The position numbers and the translations under genes were made by a program. Under the pieces are notes generated by a model that saw nothing but the letters and a program-made list of their open reading frames with translations, searched no databases and had not been told where the DNA came from. 12,244 nt of DNA from Deltaproteobacteria bacterium (GTDB lineage Bacteria > Desulfobacterota > Desulfofervidia > Desulfofervidales > DG-60): assembly GCA_021163945.1 (NCBI GenBank), contig JAGGTC010000120.1:1-12244 (forward strand), written 5' to 3'. Below, in pieces: positions 1-6,422 of the stretch (within the stretch, counting starts at the first letter, position 1; each line of letters starts with the position of its first letter).

Positions 1-43
1 GTCCATAGTAGTTTCTATATTATCTAATGCAGATTTGCAATAT

Positions 44-535
44 TTAGAAAATGCAATAGCGCTTTAGGACCCTATCTATCAATATAGAGGTAGAGGCCCC
101 CTCAATTTGTGGTATCCTTATTACCCTTCCCCCATGGGCTATGACGATTTTACTGCCAACTATCTTGTCCTCTGGCCAATCGCTCCCCTTTACCAATACA
201 TCAGGCAAGATGTATTCAATCAAAGAAAGGGGGGTTGGCTGATCAAAGATGGTTACACAATCTACAAAGCTTAGGGCAGCTATAATCTCTGCCCTCTCCC
301 CCTGAGGCACTAGGGGTCTTTTATCTCCCTTAATGGCCCTTACTGATTCATCACTATTTATAGCAACAATAAGCCTATCTCCATACTCCTTTGCGGCCTC
401 AAGATACCTTATGTGTCCAATATGCAAGATATCAAAACAACCATTGGTAAAGACAATGGTAAGTCCCCTTTTCTTCCACTCCTCAACCCTCTCCTTTAGT
501 GCCTTCCAACCCAGGATCTTATCTCTTACCCTCAT
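44..535 (-). CDS. rfaE2: D-glycero-beta-D-manno-heptose 1-phosphate adenylyltransferase (RfaE domain II)
   Basis: The 163-residue protein is a cytidylyltransferase-like nucleotidyltransferase. It shows the family opening T-N-G-C-F-D at 30-35, the HIGH-type nucleotide-binding motif H-I-G-H at 38-41, K-G-S-D-W at 116-120 and the terminal G-A-S-T-S at 147-151. In this family the enzyme transfers AMP from ATP to heptose 1-phosphate, giving ADP-heptose for the LPS inner core. The length fits a stand-alone adenylyltransferase domain. The kinase half found in fused HldE proteins is absent, so a separate HldA-like kinase would be needed elsewhere. The ATG start lies inside the end of comF (17-nt overlap), so translation is probably coupled. 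Other cytidylyltransferase-fold enzymes (FAD synthetase-like, TagD) are alternatives, but the motif set fits RfaE2 best. Confidence 0.93.
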   Translation of the reverse strand: MRVRDKILGWKALKERVEEWKKRGLTIVFTNGCFDILHIGHIRYLEAAKEYGDRLIVAINSDESVRAIKGDKRPLVPQGERAEIIAALSFVDCVTIFDQPTPLSLIEYILPDVLVKGSDWPEDKIVGSKIVIAHGGRVIRIPQIEGASTSILIDRVLKRYCIF

Positions 536-1241
536 AGGTCCTGGCCAAAGTGATTACAAAGACACCCCTTGCACCAGCCTCAACCAATACCTTGCTGCAT
601 TCATTTACCGTGGTGCCAGTGGTAAACACATCATCTACTAAAAGGATATTTTTATCCTCTATCTCCTTTTTGGAAAAGACCTTAAAGCTACCTTTTACAT
701 TCTTTAGGCGTTTTTTCTGAGAGAGTCCTACCTGAGGGGGTGTCTCCTTTACCTTTTTTAATATAAATCCATTAACAGGGATACCAAGCCCTTTGCCCAA
801 CTGCCTTGCCAAGAGCATTGCCTGATTAAAACCACGCTGCCTTAGACGTTTTATGTGCAGGGGGACAGGCAGGATCAAATCTACATTTGCCTTTTCAATA
901 AATGGGGATAGGGCCCTTATCATTATTAGAGAGAGTGGCCTTGCTAGGGCAGTTACACCCTCGTATTTAAATAGGGAGATAGACTTGCTCAATGGCCCCT
1001 GATAGAGGGCACAAGAGCGTGCTGCCTTAAAAAATGGTGGTTTAATAAGACACTTCCCACAGATATGACTCTCCCCAAATTCTAAAGGAATTCCACAAAT
1101 CGGGCAAAGGGGTGGCCTTATAAATATTAATTCCTTGCTGCAATCCTTACAAAGGAAATTATCTGATGAAATGACCCTCCCACATCCAGGGCATGTCTTT
1201 GGGAAAAATAGATCAATGAGGCTATTTAAGGGCCCCTTCAT
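519..1241 (-). CDS. comF: ComF family protein (zinc-finger phosphoribosyltransferase-like)
   Basis: The 240-residue protein has the ComF architecture. The N-terminus carries eight cysteines in four pairs (C17/C20, C31/C34, C46/C49, C61/C64) that can bind two zinc ions. A type-I phosphoribosyltransferase fold follows, with the R-Q-R-G-F-N-Q motif at 134-140 and the PRPP loop L-V-D-D-V-F-T-T-G-T-T at 201-211. ComF proteins are linked to DNA uptake and single-stranded DNA handling in competent bacteria. In most lineages the exact activity is unproven, so only the family call is firm. The N-terminus (short hydrophobic L-I-D-L-F-F stretch, then the first C-x-x-C) is typical and supports the ATG at 1241. 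No Shine-Dalgarno sequence precedes that ATG. The gene overlaps rfaE2 downstream. Confidence 0.9.
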   Translation of the reverse strand: MKGPLNSLIDLFFPKTCPGCGRVISSDNFLCKDCSKELIFIRPPLCPICGIPLEFGESHICGKCLIKPPFFKAARSCALYQGPLSKSISLFKYEGVTALARPLSLIMIRALSPFIEKANVDLILPVPLHIKRLRQRGFNQAMLLARQLGKGLGIPVNGFILKKVKETPPQVGLSQKKRLKNVKGSFKVFSKKEIEDKNILLVDDVFTTGTTVNECSKVLVEAGARGVFVITLARTYEGKR

Positions 1242-1247
1242 ATAAAA

Positions 1248-1276
1248 CTTTTATCGCATCAAACCCTTTTTGTAAA
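1248..1276 (-). promoter_or_regulatory. Candidate sigma-70 promoter for comF-rfaE2
   Basis: On the minus strand TTTACA (1276-1271) is followed after 17 nt by TAAAAG (1253-1248). The -35 matches consensus at five of six positions and the -10 at four of six. The expected transcription start falls at or within a base or two of the comF ATG (1241-1239), which also lacks a Shine-Dalgarno sequence, so a leaderless mRNA is possible. The region is AT-rich, so chance matches are likely. Confidence 0.3.
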
Positions 1277-1292
1277 TAATCCAACATTAATT

Positions 1293-1310
1293 GGTATTGA
1301 CAAAGGTATT
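1293..1310 (+). repeat. Direct repeat GGTATT, candidate antitoxin operator
   Basis: GGTATT occurs at 1293-1298 and again at 1305-1310, 12 nt start to start, overlapping and flanking the -35 element of the toxin-antitoxin promoter. Ribbon-helix-helix antitoxins usually bind short tandem or inverted half-sites at about one helical turn spacing, so this could be the autoregulatory operator. The only evidence is position and repetition. Confidence 0.35.
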
Positions 1311-1325
1311 AATCAGAGTAATAAT
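1297..1325 (+). promoter_or_regulatory. Candidate sigma-70 promoter of the toxin-antitoxin operon
   Basis: TTGACA (1297-1302) matches the -35 consensus exactly. A 17-nt spacer leads to AATAAT (1320-1325), which matches five of six -10 positions. The predicted start near 1332 leaves a leader of about 20 nt carrying a good ribosome binding site (AGGAG at 1344-1348, six bases before the ATG at 1355). Confidence 0.55.
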
Positions 1326-1354
1326 CAAAATCAGAAAACTAAAAGGAGAGTAAA

Positions 1355-1612
1355 ATGCCAGTTGTAAAAACAGCAATATCACTAGAAAAGGACCTATTTG
1401 ATCAAGTTAATAGGTTGGCAAATGAGATAAAGGTCTCTCGTAGTCGGATTTTTACTCTAGCAATTAAGGAATATCTAAAAAAATATGAAAATAAGAGGTT
1501 ACTTCTTCAATTAAATGAGGCCTATGACGATTTTCCTGATGATACGGAAACAAGGATTATGGAATCAATGCGTAAGAAACAGCGAAGGGCCATGGAGAGG
1601 GAACAATGGTAA
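1355..1612 (+). CDS. Ribbon-helix-helix (CopG/MazE-type) antitoxin
   Basis: The 85-residue protein starts with a short beta strand (V-V-K-T-A-I-S-L) and two helices with the S-R-S-R-I-F and I-K-E-Y-L-K-K-Y signatures. This is the ribbon-helix-helix DNA-binding fold of CopG-like antitoxins. The charged C-terminal tail (acidic around D-D-F-P-D-D, then basic) is of the kind that wraps the toxin. Its stop codon overlaps the start of the downstream MazF-type gene, the usual order for an antitoxin that neutralises the toxin and, with it, represses the operon. AGGAG six bases upstream supports this start. The specific subfamily name is uncertain. Confidence 0.88.
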   Translation: MPVVKTAISLEKDLFDQVNRLANEIKVSRSRIFTLAIKEYLKKYENKRLLLQLNEAYDDFPDDTETRIMESMRKKQRRAMEREQW

Positions 1613-1959
1613 TAAAACAGGGAGAAATTTATTGGCTAGACCTTGGTGAACCAAGGGGATCAGAACCAGCTTTTCTCCATCCTCACATTGTGGTTCAAAA
1701 CAATTTGTTTAATTCGAGCAGAATAAATACTGTGGTGGTCTGTGCATTGACTTCAAATCTTAAGAGGGCCAAGGCACCAGGAAACGTGCTTCTTGAGAAG
1801 GGGGAGGCAAATTTACCTAAGAGAAGCATTGTCAATATCTCTCAAATTTATACAGTGAATAAAGGTGATTTGATAGAGAAGATTGGACAGGTATCAGAAA
1901 GAAGGATGAATGAGATTATTGAGGGTATCAAATTGCTTATAGAACCAAGAGAACTGTGA
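1606..1959 (+). CDS. MazF/PemK-family endoribonuclease toxin
   Basis: The 117-residue protein shows MazF landmarks: G-E-I-Y-W-L-D-L near the N-terminus, G-S-E-P at 18-21, the I-V-V-Q-N-N strand at 28-33, the A-L-T-S-N segment and the late S-Q-I-Y-T-V strand. MazF toxins cleave mRNA at short specific sequences and stop translation until the antitoxin returns. The ATG lies within the last codons of the antitoxin gene (7-nt overlap), so the two are translationally coupled. When I aligned it by eye to my memory of Bacillus subtilis MazF, the catalytic arginine (R25) corresponds to a histidine here and residue 24 is leucine. The threonine of the active site is retained. Whether it is fully active is therefore open. 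Confidence 0.9.
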   Translation: MVIKQGEIYWLDLGEPRGSEPAFLHPHIVVQNNLFNSSRINTVVVCALTSNLKRAKAPGNVLLEKGEANLPKRSIVNISQIYTVNKGDLIEKIGQVSERRMNEIIEGIKLLIEPREL

Positions 1960-2009
1960 ATCCCTGTAGAAATTTTACATAGGTCAATTTAAGTGATAAA
2001 TTAGGCAAG

Positions 2010-2150
2010 ATGAATTATTTGTTGATTATAGCCATTGTTGTTGGGTGGTTCTGCCTTAATAGGTGGATCCTGCCAAAATTAGGCATTGATACCTGAATGA
2101 GCCAGGCATGTAAGTGGCAGGGGCCACAAAAAAAGAAAAGGATCAAATAG
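2010..2150 (+). CDS. Candidate small membrane selenoprotein (in-frame TGA read as Sec)
   Basis: An ATG at 2010 opens 28 codons ending at TGA (2094-2096). Residues 3-21 are strongly hydrophobic (one membrane span). N-R-W-I-L-P-K-L-G-I-D-T follows. Reading TGA as selenocysteine continues in frame through M-S-Q-A-C and a lysine-rich tail to TAG (2148-2150). This gives 46 residues with Sec29 and Cys34 in a U-x4-C arrangement just after the membrane. The positive tail suggests a cytoplasmic C-terminus. A hairpin at 2114-2127 sits where a bacterial SECIS element should. From memory, unverified, short Desulfobacterota membrane proteins share an L-P-[KR]-x-G-x-x-T-[CU] ending, some with Cys at the Sec position. 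AGG at 2003-2005 is a weak ribosome binding site. Without Sec it would be a 28-residue peptide (2010-2096). The function is unknown; a redox role is a guess. Confidence 0.55.
2114..2127 (+). promoter_or_regulatory. Candidate bacterial SECIS hairpin
   Basis: Five G/C-rich base pairs (GTGGC with GCCAC) enclose the four-base loop AGGG (2119-2122), with G as the second loop base at 2120. The loop G is 23 nt after the TGA at 2094-2096. As I recall, the bacterial SECIS model asks for a small apical loop with a G in its first two bases roughly 16-37 nt after the UGA, and this fits. The hairpin is followed by A residues, not T, on the plus strand. On the minus strand the T run comes before it, so it is not a terminator either way. 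Confidence 0.5.
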
Positions 2151-2994
2151 CCCCTATCCTTTTTAGGTCATCTGGCACATTGATATCTATGGCCTTGTGT
2201 CTAGTGATTACTACCTGGATAGGGTATCCATGTTCTAGGGCACGCAATTGCTCAAGTCCCTCCGCCACCTCAAGGGGGGTTTGGGGAAGCCTTATGTATT
2301 TGTCTAAAAAGCCCTTACGGTAGGCATAAATTCCAATGTGTTTATAATATATAGGGGAGGTCCTATCACGGTCATAGGGGATAGGGGCCCTAGAGAAATA
2401 AAGGGCACGGCCGGTCTTTGTAATTACTACCTTTACACAGTTTTGGTCAATGACCTCACAGGGATCCTCTATCTCTTTTGCCAGTGTGGACATGGGCAGG
2501 GAGCTATTTCTTATCAAAGGGGATGCAACCTCCTCTATAATCTCTTCCTCAAAGTATGGCATGTCCCCTTGGACGTTTACAACAATATCCTCCTGTCCTA
2601 AATTTAGTATACTGGCTGCCTCGGCTAGGCGATCTGTACCTGAGGGGTGTCCCTCCTTTGTCATTATGGCCTTTCCCCCAAATCCCTTTACACACTCTAA
2701 GATGCGTCTATCGTCTGTAGCCACAATTATATCCTTGGGCAAGGATGACCTAGATGCACTCTCATAGACATGTTGGATCATGGGCTTACCCTTAATCTCT
2801 ATTAAGGGCTTTCCTGGAAGACGCCTAGAATTAAAACGTGCTGGGATGATAACAAATACCTGAGGTCTCTGTGTATGTAATCTATGCAGATCATCCTTTG
2901 TGATCTTGTATCCACACTCACACCTCAGATGAGATCTAAAATCAAATAGAACGACATCATATTGCTTACCACACCTTGGACAGACAATAGCCAT
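2143..2994 (-). CDS. kdsB: 3-deoxy-manno-octulosonate cytidylyltransferase (CMP-Kdo synthetase) with N-terminal zinc ribbon
   Basis: Residues from about 45 onward form a KdsB nucleotidyltransferase: the CTP-binding I-P-A-R-F-N-S-R-R-L-P-G-K-P-L, the V-A-T-D-D segment, S-G-T-D-R, V-N-V-Q-G-D and Y-K-H-I-G-I-Y-A-Y-R. The enzyme activates Kdo as CMP-Kdo for LPS inner-core assembly. Unusually, about 43 residues precede this core. They contain C5-x2-C8 and C25-x-C27, a probable zinc ribbon. The total of 283 residues is longer than the usual roughly 250. The extension is not a start-site artefact: the ATG shares one base with the leuS stop (TGATG), and I see no ATG, GTG or TTG just before the core. 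The position that is often acidic or Gln after V-Q-G-D is Met here. Confidence 0.93.
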   Translation of the reverse strand: MAIVCPRCGKQYDVVLFDFRSHLRCECGYKITKDDLHRLHTQRPQVFVIIPARFNSRRLPGKPLIEIKGKPMIQHVYESASRSSLPKDIIVATDDRRILECVKGFGGKAIMTKEGHPSGTDRLAEAASILNLGQEDIVVNVQGDMPYFEEEIIEEVASPLIRNSSLPMSTLAKEIEDPCEVIDQNCVKVVITKTGRALYFSRAPIPYDRDRTSPIYYKHIGIYAYRKGFLDKYIRLPQTPLEVAEGLEQLRALEHGYPIQVVITRHKAIDINVPDDLKRIGAI

Positions 2995-5552
2995 CAGACT
3001 ACTATATTAATGAGTCTTTTTGGCACCCAGATAGTCCTCTTTACCTGCCTTCCTGAAAGCAGCGACTTAATGCGTGGGTCTTCTAGGGCCTGCCTTTTTA
3101 TCTCCTCTTCAGGTGTATCCTCCAATACCTCAATCCTGCTCCTTACCCTTCCATTTATCTGAATGACAATGGGTATCCTCTCCTCCTTGGCAATCTCCTC
3201 ATCCCAACTAGGCCATGGGGTATCTATAATCCAGCCTGCCTTTCCCAGATTATGCCAGAGTTCTTCAGTAATATGGGGTACAATGGGGGAGAGCAAAACA
3301 ATCAAGGCCTCCATGGCCTCCCTCATGACCGCATAAAATATAGGGTCTTTCCTATCCTTGTATCTTTCCCAAAGCTCAGTCATTTTGTTTAAAAGCTCCA
3401 TCAATGCACTTATGGCCGTATTAAAGTGGAGGCGCTCATCTATGTCTATGGTCACCCTTTTTATTGTCTGATGAACCTTTCTCCTTAGGGCCTGCATATC
3501 CCCATCCAAACTGCCTTCCCTATAGGGCCTTACATCTTTAATATAGGGCAAGGTATCTCTAAAGAGCCTCCATAGCCTCTTTAAGAACCTATTTGCCCCT
3601 TCTACCCCCCTCTCACTCCACTCTAGGTCCCTCTCTGGGGGTGCAGCAAATAGACAAAAGAGCCTTATTGTATCTGCACCATATCTCTCAATTAGCCTCT
3701 CTGGATCAACAACATTCTTCTTTGATTTAGACATCTTTTCTGTACGGCCAACCAAGACCTCTCTTCCACAATGTGGGCATACCCTATCTTTAACCTCTTC
3801 TGGGAAGAGATAGCCATGGATAGGGCAACTGTATGTCTCCTTACACACCATCCCCTGGGTCAGGAGGCGGCTAAATGGCTCATCTATATCTAGGTAGCCC
3901 AGGTCCCTCAATACCTTGGTGAAGAACCTTGCATAGAGTAGGTGCAAGATAGCGTGCTCAATGCCGCCAACATACTGGTCTACTGGCAGCCAGTAATTAA
4001 GCCTTTCTCTATCAAATGGGGCATCCTTTTTATCAGGGCAGGCATATCTTGCAAAGTACCATGAAGACTCTACAAATGTATCCATGGTGTCTGTCTCACG
4101 AAATGCCTTTTTCCCACAGATAGGACACTCTGTCTCATAAAATCCTTTATAATCTGCTAGTGGAGAGCCACCCTTTTCCTTTACATTTACCTCTAAGGGC
4201 AGTATTACTGGCAATTGTTCCTTTGGAACAGGCACAGTCCCACAATTTGGGCAATAAATGATGGGGATAGGTGCACCCCAATAGCGCTGCCTAGAGATAC
4301 CCCAATCACGCAACCTGTATGTAGTAACCCTCCTCCCTAATCCCCTCTCTTCTAGGTATGATGAGATGGCCTCCCTTGCCTGTTGACTTGGAAGGCCATT
4401 AAATTGCTCAGAATTTACCAATATCCCTTCACCTTCATAGGCACACTCCATATCCCTTGGATTCAATCTCTCATCTGGTTGGATGACCAACTCTATAGGG
4501 AGACCATATTTTTTTGCAAATTCAAAGTCCCTTTGGTCATGGGCAGGCACAGCCATTACCGCCCCAGTCCCATACTCCATCAAAACAAAATTTGCCACAT
4601 AGATAGGAAGTAACTTTCCTGTAAGTGGGTGAAGACAATAAGAGCCTGTAAATATTCCCTCCTTTTCTATATCCTCCCTTAAGGAGGTCGTTTGCCTTTT
4701 TATCCTCTCTATAAAATCTTTAACCCCCCTTTCCCTTGCCAACCTTGATGCCAATGGGTGCTCTGGGGCCAAGGAGACAAAGGTTGCCCCATAAATGGTA
4801 TCTGGGCGGGTGGTAAATACCTTGATCGCATAAGGCTCACCATCTAAGGGAAATGATATCTCTGTCCCATAGCTTTTTCCAATCCAGTTCCTTTGCATGG
4901 TTAGGACCTTTTCTGGCCAGCCAGTGAGCCTATCACAATACTCTAAAAGCTCCTCTGCGTATGCAGTAATCCTAAAGAACCATGAATCCCTTTCCCTTAT
5001 CTCCACCTCACTCCCACAGCGCCAACAACAACCACCCTCTACCTGTTCATTTGCCAGGATGGTGTTGCAGCCTGGACACCAATTTACCTTTGTCTTTTTC
5101 CGATAGACAAGCCCCCTCTCATACATCTCTAGGAAAAAGAGCTGTTCCCACTTATAGTACTCAGGGTCACAGGTTGAAAACTCCCTGCCCCAGTCATAGC
5201 TAAAGCCCAAACGCTTTAGTTGTCTCCTCATATAGGAGATATTCTCATATGTCCACTTGGCTGGGTGCACGCCATGTTCAATGGCTGCATTCTCTGCAGG
5301 TAGCCCAAATGCATCCCACCCCATAGGGTGTAGGACATTGTACCCCCTCATCCGCTTGTACCTGGCAATGACATCCCCAATAGAATAATTCCTTACATGC
5401 CCCATGTGGATGCGGCCAGAGGGATAGGGAAACATCTCAAGGAGATAATATTTTGGCCTATCTCTTATCTCCTTTACCCTGAATATCCCCTCTTCTTCCC
5501 ATCTCCTTTGCCACTTTTTCTCTATCTCTTCTGGGTCATATTCTTTTTTCAT
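2994..5552 (-). CDS. leuS: Leucyl-tRNA synthetase
   Basis: The 852-residue class I aminoacyl-tRNA synthetase charges tRNA-Leu with leucine in the cytoplasm. The HIGH-type motif H-M-G-H is at 49-52 within P-Y-P-S-G-R-I-H-M-G-H, and K-M-S-K-S lies near residue 606. The CP1 editing domain is present, with the T-T-R-P-D-T-I-Y-G threonine-rich segment. A zinc-binding cysteine cluster (C-P-G-C, then C-C-W-R-C) precedes it, with further C-x-x-C knuckles in the middle and before KMSKS. The C-terminal anticodon-binding region and small C-terminal domain are complete. The length is normal for bacterial LeuRS. The start overlaps the end of nusB by 17 nt and the stop overlaps the kdsB start, so it sits inside a translationally coupled series. 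Confidence 0.98.
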   Translation of the reverse strand: MKKEYDPEEIEKKWQRRWEEEGIFRVKEIRDRPKYYLLEMFPYPSGRIHMGHVRNYSIGDVIARYKRMRGYNVLHPMGWDAFGLPAENAAIEHGVHPAKWTYENISYMRRQLKRLGFSYDWGREFSTCDPEYYKWEQLFFLEMYERGLVYRKKTKVNWCPGCNTILANEQVEGGCCWRCGSEVEIRERDSWFFRITAYAEELLEYCDRLTGWPEKVLTMQRNWIGKSYGTEISFPLDGEPYAIKVFTTRPDTIYGATFVSLAPEHPLASRLARERGVKDFIERIKRQTTSLREDIEKEGIFTGSYCLHPLTGKLLPIYVANFVLMEYGTGAVMAVPAHDQRDFEFAKKYGLPIELVIQPDERLNPRDMECAYEGEGILVNSEQFNGLPSQQAREAISSYLEERGLGRRVTTYRLRDWGISRQRYWGAPIPIIYCPNCGTVPVPKEQLPVILPLEVNVKEKGGSPLADYKGFYETECPICGKKAFRETDTMDTFVESSWYFARYACPDKKDAPFDRERLNYWLPVDQYVGGIEHAILHLLYARFFTKVLRDLGYLDIDEPFSRLLTQGMVCKETYSCPIHGYLFPEEVKDRVCPHCGREVLVGRTEKMSKSKKNVVDPERLIERYGADTIRLFCLFAAPPERDLEWSERGVEGANRFLKRLWRLFRDTLPYIKDVRPYREGSLDGDMQALRRKVHQTIKRVTIDIDERLHFNTAISALMELLNKMTELWERYKDRKDPIFYAVMREAMEALIVLLSPIVPHITEELWHNLGKAGWIIDTPWPSWDEEIAKEERIPIVIQINGRVRSRIEVLEDTPEEEIKRQALEDPRIKSLLSGRQVKRTIWVPKRLINIVV

Positions 5553-5964
5553 TTTTAAGCCAACTGTGGTAAATTTTATCTAAAATACCATTTATAAATG
5601 CACCCGAACGTTCTGTCCCATACTTTTTCCCCAATTCTATGGCCTCATCAATACTGACCTTTGCAGGGACATCTTGGCTATAGAGCATCTCATATATGGC
5701 CATGCGTAAGATGTTTCTATCTATGGGGGAGATGCGGTCTAGGCTCCAATTTGAGCAGTACTGCTGGATCAAACTATCTATCTCTGCATTGTTCTCATCT
5801 ACCCCATTTACCAATGTCCAGGTATAGTCTGAACAATTTAATGATGGGTCATAATTTTTACAAAAAAAGTCCCAGGTCTCTTTTAAACTATTTCCTGTAA
5901 TGTCCTTTTGGTAGAGGATTTTAAGGGCCGTTTCCCTGGCCTTATGCCTTGTTTTTCTAACCAT
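5536..5964 (-). CDS. nusB: Transcription antitermination factor NusB
   Basis: This 142-residue all-helical protein has the NusB signatures: a basic N-terminus R-K-T-R-H-K-A-R-E-T-A-L, the central S-P-I-D-R-N-I-L-R-M-A-I-Y-E-M, and the late V-S-I-D-E-A-I-E-L-G-K-K-Y-G followed by F-I-N-G-I-L-D-K-I. With NusE (ribosomal protein S10), NusB binds the boxA RNA of rRNA leaders to prevent premature termination. It overlaps ribH by 8 nt upstream and leuS by 17 nt downstream. The ribH-nusB pairing is very common in bacteria and supports the call. Confidence 0.97.
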   Translation of the reverse strand: MVRKTRHKARETALKILYQKDITGNSLKETWDFFCKNYDPSLNCSDYTWTLVNGVDENNAEIDSLIQQYCSNWSLDRISPIDRNILRMAIYEMLYSQDVPAKVSIDEAIELGKKYGTERSGAFINGILDKIYHSWLKNEKRI

Positions 5965-6421
5965 ATTTTTTAAATAGATTTACCATCTCTATAGCAGCCA
6001 AGGCGGCCTGCCAACCCTTATTCCCCATCTTGGAGCCAGCCCTTTCAATTGCCTGCTCAATGGTATCTGCTGTAATGATGCCAAAGCCAACAGGTATGCC
6101 TGTCTGGAGCTGCACTTGGGCAATCCCCTTTGTTACCTCTGCAGCTACATAATCAAAGTGGGGTGTGCTGCCCCTAATAATGACCGCCAAGGCAATAAGG
6201 GCACCATAGCGGCCAGAATCGGCCATCCTTTTAATGGCAATTGGGATCTCAAATGCCCCTGGTACACGCACTACCTCTATATCCCCCTCATCTGCACCAT
6301 GCCTTACTAAGGCATCTATTGCCCCATCCAAAAGGCGCTGACCCATAAATTCATTAAACCGGCTTAAAACAATGCCAAACCTTATACCCTCTGCCCTTAG
6401 ATCCCCTTCCAATACCTTCAT
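5957..6421 (-). CDS. ribH: 6,7-dimethyl-8-ribityllumazine synthase
   Basis: The 154-residue protein is lumazine synthase, the penultimate step of riboflavin synthesis. It condenses 5-amino-6-ribitylamino-uracil with 3,4-dihydroxy-2-butanone 4-phosphate. Motifs include S-R-F-N-E at 20-24, V-P-G-A-F-E-I-P at 53-60 and R-G-S-T-P-H-F-D-Y-V at 83-92 with the catalytic His88. G-F-G-I-I-T and the terminal G-N-K-G segments follow. The family assembles as pentamers or 60-subunit shells. One base separates it from the ribBA stop, and its end overlaps nusB by 8 nt. Its second substrate is made by the RibB half of the neighbouring ribBA product. ribD and ribE are not in this window. Confidence 0.98.
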   Translation of the reverse strand: MKVLEGDLRAEGIRFGIVLSRFNEFMGQRLLDGAIDALVRHGADEGDIEVVRVPGAFEIPIAIKRMADSGRYGALIALAVIIRGSTPHFDYVAAEVTKGIAQVQLQTGIPVGFGIITADTIEQAIERAGSKMGNKGWQAALAAIEMVNLFKKYG

Positions 6422-6422
6422 C

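Noticed and set aside
1..43. Possible terminator or gene end after rfaE2
   Set aside because: The 43 bases show no stem-loop with a T run and no coding evidence; they are too short to interpret.
1998..2086. AAATTAGGCA occurring twice around the candidate selenoprotein ORF
   Set aside because: A single ten-base repeat in AT-rich DNA, with one copy inside coding sequence, is plausibly chance. No flanking target-site pattern or third copy was seen.
2114..2127. GTGGC/GCCAC hairpin as a transcription terminator for kdsB or the toxin operon
   Set aside because: On the plus strand it is followed by A residues. On the minus strand the T run precedes the stem and TTACAT follows. Neither orientation has the stem-then-T-run order.
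2114..2323. 69-residue plus-strand ORF
   Set aside because: It lies antisense to the end of kdsB, has no recognisable sequence, and its reading frame is not that of the candidate selenoprotein.
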